Assembly: GCA_934747765.1 (NCBI GenBank)
Contig: CAKVGZ010000003.1
Coordinates: 62,001-126,000 of the forward strand
Source of the DNA: an uncultured Clostridia bacterium
Lineage (GTDB): Bacteria; Bacillota; Clostridia; Christensenellales; UBA1242
DNA length: 64,000 nt
Direction: 5' to 3'
Shown: positions 51,999-59,540 of the stretch, piece by piece
Layout: each line of letters begins with the position of its first letter
How positions within the stretch are numbered: position 1 is the first letter of the stretch
The notes under the pieces: model-generated
Told to the model about the DNA's origin: nothing
Database searches by the model: none
The model's input: the letters and a program-made list of their open reading frames with translations, nothing else
Program-made: the position numbers and the translations under genes

Positions 51999-52499
51999 AT
52001 TTGTTTCAATTGATTTAATTAATTTTTTTAGTATTAATCTATGAGTTTCCTCATCGGACAAAATTGCCGAAAGAAGCATTTTTATCTGTTGATTTTCAAC
52101 TTTCGAAATGGCAAGTTTATAGTCAATTATTGCTTTTTCTTTTGCTTCCAAGTTTGCGTGAAGAATTTGTTTGATGTCTTTTATATAATCAATTTGCCTG
52201 CCGCCAACCCATTTTCCTTGCGTTGTTGCATAAATTGGATTTCCATAGGTCATCTCAATGGCGTTTGACAAAAGTTGTTGATGTTTTAAATCGGTCAAAG
52301 AGATTTCAGTCAAAATTTCTGAGATTTTTGGATTGTAATTTTTAAGAATATTTGAATGATATTGAAGTTGCATAAACAAAACAACTTCACCTTCGGACCC
52401 AGCAAAAAGATTTTGCAAAATTCCACTATAATACGAATTTCTGCAAAAATTTTTTATTTCAGGATATTCTCTGTTCAAGATATCTTTATAATCTTCCAA
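51996..52499 (-). CDS. Ferritin-like diiron protein
   Basis: A 167-residue four-helix protein with ferritin/rubrerythrin-like ligands: EGEVVLFMQLQYH in helix 1, LTDLKHQQLL in helix 2, AKEKAIIDYKLAI in helix 3 and DEETHRLIL in helix 4. The DxxH/ExxH spacing fits a diiron site, but no rubredoxin Cys are present. It may handle iron or oxidative stress; a manganese-catalase-like or CotJC-like role is possible. The start is a TTG at 52499 behind AGAGG. Confidence 0.72.
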   Translation of the reverse strand: MEDYKDILNREYPEIKNFCRNSYYSGILQNLFAGSEGEVVLFMQLQYHSNILKNYNPKISEILTEISLTDLKHQQLLSNAIEMTYGNPIYATTQGKWVGGRQIDYIKDIKQILHANLEAKEKAIIDYKLAISKVENQQIKMLLSAILSDEETHRLILKKLIKSIETN

Positions 52500-52541
52500 A
52501 TTTGCCTCTGGGTTTATATATGAAAGACAAAAATAAAGTGT

Positions 52542-52564
52542 TAAAAAAAAGGCTTTCGCCTTTT
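52542..52564 (-). terminator. Terminator after the SDR gene
   Basis: Minus-strand AAAAGGC-GAAA-GCCTTTT with further T, overlapping the stop codon. Confidence 0.85.
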
Positions 52565-53345
52565 ATGAATACATTTTTGAAACAATCCATTCAACAAATC
52601 TGTTTGGAAGAAGTTTTGCAATGAAAAGCAAAAATTTGTAGGGAACACCAATTGTTTTTGTGAGTGGGGGACGTTTTTTGTTTGCAACTTTGAAAATAAC
52701 ATTTGCAACGTAACTGCTTGACATTCCGTTTTGTTCATCTTTTTCCATTTTTTCGATGGATGAAACGTATCTTTTTTGATAAACTCCATCATCTTGTTTA
52801 ACACGATTTGCTGTGAAAGATGTTTTTGTGTCGCCAGGAGAAACGTTTGTTATCTTAACCCCAAAAGGCTTTGTTTCTGCACGCATAACAGCCGAAATTG
52901 CATCGATTGATGCTTTTGTTGCCGAGTAAAAACCTTGGAATGGAATGAAAAACTTGCTTGCAACTGACGAAACGTTAATGATTCGACCTTTTGATTGTCT
53001 TAAATATGGCAAAGCAGATTTGCACATAAAAAATGTTCCAAAAAAGTTAATGTCATAAATCTTTCTTGCATCTTCTTCGCTTGTGTTTTCAATTGAACCT
53101 GAAATTCCCATTCCAGCATTGTTTATGACCAAATCAATCCTTTTTTCTTTTTCAACAATTTGACTGATTGCATTTTTGCAATCTTCAAGTTTTGAAACAT
53201 CGCAAATTATGTGATTTAATCCGTCAAGAGCAAATTCATGGCGACTTGCTCCATAAACAATGTCACCTTTTTTTATAAATTTCTTTGCAAGTTCCAATCC
53301 AATTCCCGATGAAACGCCCGTTATCAAAACAACTCGTTTTTTCAT
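52563..53345 (-). CDS. Short-chain dehydrogenase/reductase
   Basis: A 260-residue SDR: VVLITGVSSGIGLELAKKF cofactor loop, NNAGMGISG, VSSVASKFF with catalytic Ser, Y-SATK catalytic pair and SPGDTKTSF. The C-terminus is hydrophobic (KFLLFIAKLLPNRFVEWIV), suggesting membrane association as in classical lipid- or steroid-acting SDRs. Substrate unknown. ATG 53345 with AAGGAG upstream is preferred to ATG 53366, which overlaps the preceding gene. Confidence 0.88.
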   Translation of the reverse strand: MKKRVVLITGVSSGIGLELAKKFIKKGDIVYGASRHEFALDGLNHIICDVSKLEDCKNAISQIVEKEKRIDLVINNAGMGISGSIENTSEEDARKIYDINFFGTFFMCKSALPYLRQSKGRIINVSSVASKFFIPFQGFYSATKASIDAISAVMRAETKPFGVKITNVSPGDTKTSFTANRVKQDDGVYQKRYVSSIEKMEKDEQNGMSSSYVANVIFKVANKKRPPLTKTIGVPYKFLLFIAKLLPNRFVEWIVSKMYS

Positions 53346-53353
53346 GTTTCTCC

Positions 53354-54202
53354 TTAATTTAGCCATGTTGGTTTAATTTCAAAGTTTAAATTGTTTAAGT
53401 ATTTCAAATCTTTGTCTTTGAAATTAAAAACCAATTTAAAAGCCGTCAATTTTTGTGTTTTCGATTTGAATTTTCTGTTGTCTGTGTTTTTCCCATATTT
53501 TCCATCACCAACAATTGGATATCCAATGTGAGCGAGTTGAGCACGAATTTGGTGAGTTTTTCCATTGTGGATTTCGGCAATCAAAACAGAAGTTCCGCCA
53601 GACGAACGACTCACAACGCTTAAGTTGGTTTCAATTTTCACGCTGTCTTTTCTTGGGCTGTCAAAAATTTTAACTGCACTTTTTTCCTCGTCTTTTTGCA
53701 GAAATGAAACAACATTTTTATTTTCAAAGTTTGGTGTTCCAACAACTTCGAGAAGATAATATTTTTCAATTTCACCGTTTTTCATTGCTTTTTTCAGTTT
53801 TTCAAAAAAATCTTTTGTTTTTCCAAAAATAACAAGACCTTCGGTGTTTCTGTCAAGACGATTTAGAGGAAAAACTTTTTTCTCTTTCAAAAGAATTTTT
53901 TCAATTGAATTTTCAACTGGGGAAGTGACTTCAATTCCTTTTTGTTTGTTGATAATCAATATGTTTTCATCTTCATAAACAATTTCGAAAAATTTCTTTT
54001 CATTCATCAAAAATTCTTCTGGCATAAACACAGTTATTTTTTGCCCAGGATAAACAACTATGTTTTCGTTTATCTTAACATTATCAACGCGGATGTCTTT
54101 TTTTCTCAAAAGTTTGTTTGCGTTTGAATAACTTATTTCATTCTTAGACACAATGTTCAACACTTTGTCTTGTTTTTGGCATGTAAATTCTTTTTTTATC
54201 AT
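53354..54202 (-). CDS. RluA-family pseudouridine synthase
   Basis: A 282-residue enzyme: S4-like N-terminal domain (SYSNANKLLRKKDIRVDNVKI) followed by the RluA catalytic core, with LNRLDRNTEGLVIFGKT carrying the catalytic Asp, and IHNGKTHQIRAQLAHIGYPIVGDGKYG. It isomerises uridine in rRNA or tRNA; the target cannot be told. Predicted leaderless. Confidence 0.92.
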   Translation of the reverse strand: MIKKEFTCQKQDKVLNIVSKNEISYSNANKLLRKKDIRVDNVKINENIVVYPGQKITVFMPEEFLMNEKKFFEIVYEDENILIINKQKGIEVTSPVENSIEKILLKEKKVFPLNRLDRNTEGLVIFGKTKDFFEKLKKAMKNGEIEKYYLLEVVGTPNFENKNVVSFLQKDEEKSAVKIFDSPRKDSVKIETNLSVVSRSSGGTSVLIAEIHNGKTHQIRAQLAHIGYPIVGDGKYGKNTDNRKFKSKTQKLTAFKLVFNFKDKDLKYLNNLNFEIKPTWLN

Positions 54203-54209
54203 AAATAGA

Positions 54210-54238
54210 ATTTTACTTTAAAAAAATCAAAAAGTAAA
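54210..54238 (-). promoter_or_regulatory. Promoter of the pseudouridine synthase gene, leaderless start
   Basis: Minus strand TTTACT, 17-nt spacer, TAAAAT, seven bases, ATG at 54202. Confidence 0.65.
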
Positions 54239-54264
54239 ATGTTTTTGTTAAATAAATTTTTTAT

Positions 54265-54293
54265 TTGAATTTTAACTTGATTTGTGATAAAAT
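54265..54293 (+). promoter_or_regulatory. Promoter of the topoisomerase A-subunit gene
   Basis: TTGAAT, 17-nt spacer, TAAAAT, then nine bases to the ATG at 54303; the leader would be only 2-3 nt. Confidence 0.65.
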
Positions 54294-54302
54294 ATTTTCG
54301 CT

Positions 54303-57053
54303 ATGGAAATTTTCGAAGACGACAACAAAATCCCCGGTCAAATGTGCTATGACGAACTTGAACCCATAACAGAAGAGGAAAAGCCACAACAAAATGAGAT
54401 AATCGACGGGCAGATTGGTTTAGAGGAAATAAATTTGAAAAACGGAAATAATATCGAAAGAGGAAACGAAATGATTAATGAAGAAGACAAAAACAACGAA
54501 ATTTTGGACGAAATAAACGGCGAAAACGTTATGAATGAAGAAAATGACACAAAAAGTGTTTTGGACGAAATAAACACCGACAAAGAAACAAGTGTTCCAA
54601 AAAACAATGTTCGAAAAGAACGCGCCAAGCAAATAAAACTTGACCTTTCAGAAGCAGACGGAAGCGGAATTATTCTCACAACATTGGAAGCAGTTTTGCA
54701 TAATTCCATGATTCCATACACAGAACACGTTGTTTTGGACCGTGCTCTTCCACGTGTTGAGGATGGACTCAAACCTGTTCAAAGAAGAATTTTGTACACC
54801 ATGCTTGAACTTGGCCTTCAGCCAGACAAACAGTTCAGAAAATCTGCCAGAATTGTTGGTGACTGCATGGGTAAATATCACCCTCACGGCGACAGTTCTG
54901 TTTATGACGCAATGGTTAGAATGGCTCAACCATATCTTCTTCGTGAACCTTTGGTTCATGGCCATGGAAACTTTGGGTCAATTGATGGTGACAGTGCAGC
55001 AGCAATGAGATACACCGAAGCAAAATTAACACCTCTTGCCATGGAACTCTTGAGAGATTTGGACAAAAACACCATTCGCTGGATGCTGAACTTTGATGAT
55101 ACTTTGAAAGAGCCAACAATGCTTCCAGGCAGATTTCCAAATTTGCTTGTTAATGGAGCATACGGAATTGCAGTTGGACTCGCAACAAACATTCCACCTC
55201 ACAATCTTGCAGAAGTTATTGAAGGTGTTGTTGCATATATTGATAATCCAAAGATTTCACTTGATGAAATGATGAAAATAATAAAAGGTCCAGATTTTCC
55301 TACTGGAGGAATCATCATTGCTGGCGACGAACTTAAAGAAGCTTACAGAACTGGAAAAGGCAAAATTTTGATTCGCGCAAAAACTCATATCGAAGAAAAA
55401 GGCGACAAAAAATCAATTGTCATAACAGAAGTTCCTTATCAAACAAACAAGGCAACAATTTTGCAAAAAATTGCAGAACTTCGCGAAGAAAACAAAAATA
55501 TCCTTTCAGGAATAATTGAAATTCGAGATGAGTCCGATAGAACTGGAATGAGAGCAGTTATTCGACTCAAAAAAGAAGCAAACGAAAACTTTATTTTGGA
55601 ACATTTGTTCAAACAAACTCAACTTCAAGTCACTTTTGGAATTAATATGGTTGCAATTGCTGGCGGAAAACCAAAGCAAATGGGACTGATGGAAATCATT
55701 TCATACTATGTTGAATATCAACGAGAAATCATTTTCCGCAGAACAAAATTTGAACTTGACCAAGCAAAAGACCGCGCGCACATTTTGGAAGGTCTTTTGA
55801 TTGCCATAAAAAATATTGATGAAGTCATCAAAATAATAAAAACTTCTGCATCTGTTAGCGAAGCAAAACTTCGTCTTCGTTCAAAATTTGTTTTAAGCGA
55901 AAAGCAAGCGCAAGCAATTTTGGATATGCGTCTTGCTCGTCTTGTTAACCTTGAAGTTAACAAACTTAAAGAAGAACTTGAACAGCTTAAAATCAGAATT
56001 GCCGAGTTAACAAAAATTTATGAAAGCAAACGCCTTCAACTTGCTGTTGTGAAATCGGAGCTTGGAGAAATTAAACGCAAATTCAAAAACCCAAGAAAAA
56101 GCACTTTTGACAAAAAATTGCAAGTAGAAGATGTCAAAACAAAAGTCAAAGCTGAACCTATTATCGTGGAAAGTGAAGTTGTGCTTGGAATAACTGCAAG
56201 TGGAAATGTGAAATCGATTCCTCTGAAAAATTATAGCCTTGCTCAAAAAGAAATTTCCGACACAACAACAATTGAACATATACACACTCAACTTTTGAAA
56301 GTTAAAAACACGCAAAAGATTTTGATTTTCACAAACAAAGGAAATTGTTACAAAACTGTTGCAGGAAATCTTCCAGAAATAAAATGGAAAGAAAAAGGTT
56401 GTGTTTTGAAAAATGTTGACAAAAAGATTGGAAGTGATGAGAAAGCGATAAAAATCTTTGTTCTTCCAGAAAAACTAGACGGCAAAGAACTTGTTTTCTT
56501 CACCACAGACGGCATGGTTAAACGCTCGAAATTTGAAGAATATGACATTGCAAAAGCATATTTCCAAGCAATCAAATTGAAAGATGGCGAAGAGGTTGTG
56601 GATGTTCAAGAACATCAAGACAAAGGCTCGCTTCTGTTTGTTTCGCAAATGTCCATGGTTCTTAACTTTGAAAAATCCGACATCCCTGTACAGGGCAGAG
56701 TTTCGGGAGGGGTTAGAGGAATGAACCTTGACCAAGGCGACAAAATCATCTATGCAACTCAGGTTGACAAAGCAGGCTTTTTGACAATCCTCACAGATAA
56801 AGGTGATGGAAAACGAGTTTCTGTTGCTGAGTTTGGACTTTCCGCACGATACAGAAAGGGTTTAAGAAGCATTTCACTTGGCGGAAAAGGAAAGCTGATT
56901 TATGCAGAATATGACTACGAAAAACCTTCTGTTGCAGTTTGTGCAAACGAAAAATTCAAACAAATTTCTGATGCACCAGTTTTAAGCAGAATCAGTGAAG
57001 GGAAACGCATTGTTGCTGGAAAAATTTCTGGTGCCTATAAATATTCAATTTAA
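54303..57053 (+). CDS. DNA gyrase/topoisomerase IV subunit A with acidic N-terminal extension
   Basis: A 916-residue type IIA topoisomerase A subunit. The core starts near residue 120: LPRVEDGLKPVQRRIL, HPHGDSSVYDAMVRMAQ, and the catalytic Tyr in AMRYTEAKL; the coiled-coil arm and the C-terminal beta-pinwheel follow. The gyrase-defining QRRGGKG box is not seen; the pinwheel has GRVSGGVRGMNL in a later blade, so ParC or a divergent GyrA are both possible. The first ~110 residues are Glu/Asn-rich and unlike family members. A second start at ATG 54471, with AGAGGA upstream, would remove half of it. No B subunit is in the window. Confidence 0.9.
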   Translation: MEIFEDDNKIPGQMCYDELEPITEEEKPQQNEIIDGQIGLEEINLKNGNNIERGNEMINEEDKNNEILDEINGENVMNEENDTKSVLDEINTDKETSVPKNNVRKERAKQIKLDLSEADGSGIILTTLEAVLHNSMIPYTEHVVLDRALPRVEDGLKPVQRRILYTMLELGLQPDKQFRKSARIVGDCMGKYHPHGDSSVYDAMVRMAQPYLLREPLVHGHGNFGSIDGDSAAAMRYTEAKLTPLAMELLRDLDKNTIRWMLNFDDTLKEPTMLPGRFPNLLVNGAYGIAVGLATNIPPHNLAEVIEGVVAYIDNPKISLDEMMKIIKGPDFPTGGIIIAGDELKEAYRTGKGKILIRAKTHIEEKGDKKSIVITEVPYQTNKATILQKIAELREENKNILSGIIEIRDESDRTGMRAVIRLKKEANENFILEHLFKQTQLQVTFGINMVAIAGGKPKQMGLMEIISYYVEYQREIIFRRTKFELDQAKDRAHILEGLLIAIKNIDEVIKIIKTSASVSEAKLRLRSKFVLSEKQAQAILDMRLARLVNLEVNKLKEELEQLKIRIAELTKIYESKRLQLAVVKSELGEIKRKFKNPRKSTFDKKLQVEDVKTKVKAEPIIVESEVVLGITASGNVKSIPLKNYSLAQKEISDTTTIEHIHTQLLKVKNTQKILIFTNKGNCYKTVAGNLPEIKWKEKGCVLKNVDKKIGSDEKAIKIFVLPEKLDGKELVFFTTDGMVKRSKFEEYDIAKAYFQAIKLKDGEEVVDVQEHQDKGSLLFVSQMSMVLNFEKSDIPVQGRVSGGVRGMNLDQGDKIIYATQVDKAGFLTILTDKGDGKRVSVAEFGLSARYRKGLRSISLGGKGKLIYAEYDYEKPSVAVCANEKFKQISDAPVLSRISEGKRIVAGKISGAYKYSI

Positions 57054-57064
57054 CAGGAGATAAA

Positions 57065-57604
57065 ATGAACATAAGTTCAGATTCAACGGTCAATAAATTA
57101 ATTTTGCTTTTTGTGCTTGAAAAAATTGAGATTCCTCTTGCGGAAAACTCAATTTTAGATATGTGCTCAAGTCGAAATAATTGGATAAATTACATGGAAT
57201 GTAAAGAGATTTTGTATTCTCTTTTGGAAGTGGGATTTATCTATAACATAGACCAAAACGGGGAAGAACCAAGATATAACATAACTTATGAAGGAAGAAA
57301 TTGCCTTTCACATTTCTACAGACGCATTCCACTTGCCTTGCGTGAAGAAATAACTGAGTTCACAAAGCAAAATCGTCTTTTGTTCAAACGTTCTCAAGAG
57401 TATCTTGCCGACTATGAAAAACTTGAAGATGGTTCGTATAACTTGAAATTGAGAATTCGTTCGCCTTTCGACAGCGAGCCAATGTTTAATATTGAGTTCA
57501 GAGCTCCTTCACGTTCAAGTGCAATAAATGCAGTGCATTTGTGGCGCGAAAAGGCGCCGATGATTTATGAATCAGTTTATGAAGCATTGATTGAAGAAGA
57601 GTAA
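57065..57604 (+). CDS. DUF4364 family protein
   Basis: A 179-residue protein with a winged-helix-like N-terminal half (INYMECKEILYSLLEVGFIY, YNITYEGRNCLSHFYRRIP) and a beta-rich C-terminal half ending HLWREKAPMIYESVYEALI. This matches the DUF4364 family, which is common in Clostridia and of unknown function. ACAGGAG precedes the ATG; 11 nt after the topoisomerase gene. A terminator follows. Confidence 0.85.
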   Translation: MNISSDSTVNKLILLFVLEKIEIPLAENSILDMCSSRNNWINYMECKEILYSLLEVGFIYNIDQNGEEPRYNITYEGRNCLSHFYRRIPLALREEITEFTKQNRLLFKRSQEYLADYEKLEDGSYNLKLRIRSPFDSEPMFNIEFRAPSRSSAINAVHLWREKAPMIYESVYEALIEEE

Positions 57605-57606
57605 AA

Positions 57607-57638
57607 TAAAACAAGTGAAAAAACACTTGTTTTTTTTG
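57607..57638 (+). terminator. Terminator after the DUF4364 gene
   Basis: AAACAAGTG / CACTTGTTT inverted repeat followed by T residues. Confidence 0.9.
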
Positions 57639-57655
57639 TTTGTGTTTGATATAAT
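57627..57655 (+). promoter_or_regulatory. tRNA-Glu promoter
   Basis: TTGTTT (inside the preceding terminator), 17-nt spacer, TATAAT. Confidence 0.75.
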
Positions 57656-57674
57656 ACAAAACGTAGAAAGAAAT

Positions 57675-57749
57675 GCCCTCATGGTCAAGCGGTTAAGACG
57701 TCGCCCTCTCACGGCGGAATCTGGGGTTCGATTCCCCATGAGGGTACCA
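57675..57749 (+). tRNA. tRNA-Glu (CUC)
   Basis: A complete cloverleaf: acceptor GCCCTCA / TGAGGGT, anticodon loop CTCTCAC with anticodon CTC, T-arm GGGGTTCGATTCCCC, and an encoded CCA end. The last ~20 nt of this tRNA are repeated twice downstream. Confidence 0.95.
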
Positions 57750-57763
57750 TAGTAGAAAACGAA

Positions 57764-57789
57764 AGAAAGTGTAATACTTTCTTTTTTTT
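57764..57789 (+). terminator. tRNA-Glu terminator
   Basis: AGAAAGT / ACTTTCT inverted repeat followed by T residues; repeated in the next two units. Confidence 0.8.
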
Positions 57790-57828
57790 GATTGATATGC
57801 AAAAAGGGGAATCGAACTAAGCGTTAAG

Positions 57829-57854
57829 AAAAACAATCCGGGGGATTGTTTTTT
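57829..57854 (+). terminator. Second terminator-like hairpin of the repeat unit
   Basis: AAACAATCC-GGG-GGATTGTTT followed by T; repeated at 58007-58032. In the third copy the T run is replaced by a TATAAT-containing sequence. Confidence 0.75.
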
Positions 57855-58237
57855 AGCGCCGGCGTGAAAGCGAGCCCAGCAAGAGGCGAAGACAGGCGAA
57901 GCGGAGCGATTCCCCATGAGGGTACCATAGTAGAAAACGAAAGAAAGTGTAATACTTTCTTTTTTTTGATTGATATGCAAAAAGGGGAATCGAACTAAGC
58001 GTTAAGAAAAACAATCCGGGGGATTGTTTTTTAGCGCCGGCGTGAAAGCGAGCCCAGCAAGAGGCGAAGACAGGCGAAGCGGAGCGATTCCCCATGAGGG
58101 TACCATAGTAGAAAACGAAAGAAAGTGTAATACTTTCTTTTTTTGATTGATAAGCAAAGAGGGGAATCGAACTAAGCGTTAAGAAAAACAATCCGGGGGA
58201 TTGTTATAATATTTTTTCTTTTGAGAAAAATAAGTTT

Positions 58238-58606
58238 ATGTTAGATAAACGTTGCGAAGAACTTTTGCGAATTGTCAATAAAGAATGCCAAGAAGGGTCA
58301 TACAAAGTTTTGGAAGTTGATGACTTAATTCGTTTAATGCCAAAAAAATTTAAAGTTGATTATGAAACAATAAATCAACTTATGGGATATTTAAAAGCGG
58401 GGGAATATGTTTCCGTCAAGTACAGCGACAAGGAAGTTTTTTGCGTTTCTCCACTCCCACGAGGCAGGCGAATATTTGAAGTTGAAATTGAAGAAAAAAG
58501 AAATAAGAAAAAAAGCAAGTTCAAAAGTTTCTTGCTTTTAACGTTTTATTTGTTACTGATTTTTGGAGTGTCGCTGGGTGCATCATACATTTCGAGAATT
58601 ATTTAA
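58238..58606 (+). CDS. Small wHTH-like protein with C-terminal transmembrane helix
   Basis: A 122-residue relative of the 11735-12094 product: same MLD start, a helical N-terminal half (DDLIRLMPKKFKVDYETINQLM), VFCVSPLPRG, a basic linker (EEKRNKKKSKFK) and a terminal TM helix (about 98-120). TATAAT at 58205-58210, right at the edge of the last tRNA repeat, may be its promoter. Convergent overlap of 8 nt with the next gene. Confidence 0.65.
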   Translation: MLDKRCEELLRIVNKECQEGSYKVLEVDDLIRLMPKKFKVDYETINQLMGYLKAGEYVSVKYSDKEVFCVSPLPRGRRIFEVEIEEKRNKKKSKFKSFLLLTFYLLLIFGVSLGASYISRII

Positions 58607-59132
58607 CGTCAACTTGACCTTTATCTTTTGATGCTTCCATAAATAAATTATATTTTATAATCATCATTTCCAAATTATATTTCTTTTGGAATGGACGATC
58701 AACATTTAATTCATATTTTTCTATAAATGACCAAAATTTTTTCGCGGAAGAAGAAATTTTTGAAAGAGAAAGATTGTCACATTTGTGATACTTGCTGTTT
58801 TCTTTTTCAAATTTTCTTTTATTTTCAAAATTTGTTCTAAGAAGTTTGAGCCAATTGCTTTTGATGTTTTTTACGAGGTCTTCTTTCGATTGTTCTGAAT
58901 CATAATTTTCAATAATTTGATTTAATTGTGCTTTTTTGTTAGGGTCACAGTACACATTTCCTGTGTATTTTTCAAGGTGAGATTCTTCTTGCATGTCTGA
59001 AGAATTGTCTATTTTGTCATCTTCATTGTTTTGAGCAATGTTGTTTTCTGGATGAGAAATAGATTCGTGGAAAGTTTGTATAACAAACACATCCTCTTTT
59101 GTTAGATATTCATATTTACTATCATTAATCAT
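58599..59132 (-). CDS. Unknown hydrophilic protein downstream of the SRP RNA
   Basis: A 177-residue charged, helical protein with no signal, membrane segment or known motif. It begins MINDSKYEYLTKEDVF behind AAGGAA. The SRP RNA gene ends about 40 nt upstream on the same strand, so it may be read from the same promoter. The C-terminal half (SAKKFWSFIEKYELN, YNLFMEAS) looks like a helical bundle. Confidence 0.6.
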   Translation of the reverse strand: MINDSKYEYLTKEDVFVIQTFHESISHPENNIAQNNEDDKIDNSSDMQEESHLEKYTGNVYCDPNKKAQLNQIIENYDSEQSKEDLVKNIKSNWLKLLRTNFENKRKFEKENSKYHKCDNLSLSKISSSAKKFWSFIEKYELNVDRPFQKKYNLEMMIIKYNLFMEASKDKGQVDVK

Positions 59133-59170
59133 TAGTTTTTTCCTTAAATTGATTTACGGCAAATGCCGTT

Positions 59171-59438
59171 GTTGCACAAATTGCTTTGTTGAATAATTCT
59201 AACGAGCCAATATGAATTTTTGCTCCACCAAAGTTTCCTTAAATCACTTGTTTAGGTCTGCTTAATGATGCTTCCGTCAGGACCTGACATGGTTCACAGT
59301 TAAACAATGCTTAAGACCTTGATTTCAACACAAAAATCATATCTCATACCGAGAAAATTATTCACCGCAACCAATCGTTCAGTCTTGCTGTAGCGGATTG
59401 CAAGTTCAGGGCACCGCTGGCTCCCCACCTAGTGCAAC
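59171..59438 (-). ncRNA. ffs: Signal recognition particle RNA, long form with Alu domain
   Basis: On the minus strand, the 5' Alu part reads GCACTAGGTGGGGAG, then GCGGTGCCCTG and GCAATCCGCT; the S-domain core reads CATGTCAGGTCCTGACGGAA followed by GCATCATTAAG. The ends GTTGCAC and GTGCAAC pair, giving ~268 nt, the size of Bacillus-type scRNA. The product binds Ffh for co-translational targeting; ftsY, the receptor, is at the end of this window. Confidence 0.93.
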
Positions 59439-59444
59439 AAAAAC

Positions 59445-59472
59445 ATTATACCATAAAACAGCAAAAAATCAA
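59445..59472 (-). promoter_or_regulatory. SRP RNA promoter
   Basis: Minus strand TTGATT, 16-nt spacer, TATAAT, 6 nt before the RNA 5' end. Confidence 0.8.
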
Positions 59473-59511
59473 CTATATTTTTCAAAAGATATTTCGTCGA
59501 GTTTTGTCGGC

Positions 59512-59540
59512 AATAATAAAAACCCACGTGGGTGGGTTTT
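59512..59540 (-). terminator. Terminator after the solenoid gene
   Basis: Minus strand AAAACCCA / TGGGTTTT hairpin followed by TTATTATT, overlapping the stop codon. Confidence 0.75.

Larger units (their letters stand above)
57729..58203 (+). repeat. 178-bp tandem repeat (2.7 copies) seeded by the 3' end of tRNA-Glu
   Basis: Units begin at 57729, 57907 and 58085, exactly 178 bp apart; the first two look identical, and the third stops after ~119 bp with three small differences. Each unit starts with the tRNA 3' end (CGATTCCCCATGAGGG plus TACCA), then a terminator-like hairpin (AGAAAGT/ACTTTCT with T run), an inverted T-arm copy (GGGGAATCGAAC), a second terminator-like hairpin, and in the two full units a GC-rich ~52-bp block. 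Frames on the minus strand through this area are artefacts of the repeat. Confidence 0.93.

Noticed and set aside
57572..58191. Overlapping minus-strand frames with repeated peptides through the tRNA-Glu region
   Set aside because: They read through the tRNA and the 178-bp tandem repeat on the antisense strand; the translated tRNA peptide is a well-known false gene type, and no ribosome site is present.
57729..58203. CRISPR array
   Set aside because: Periodic repeats are present, but the unit is 178 bp with no unique spacers and no cas genes nearby.
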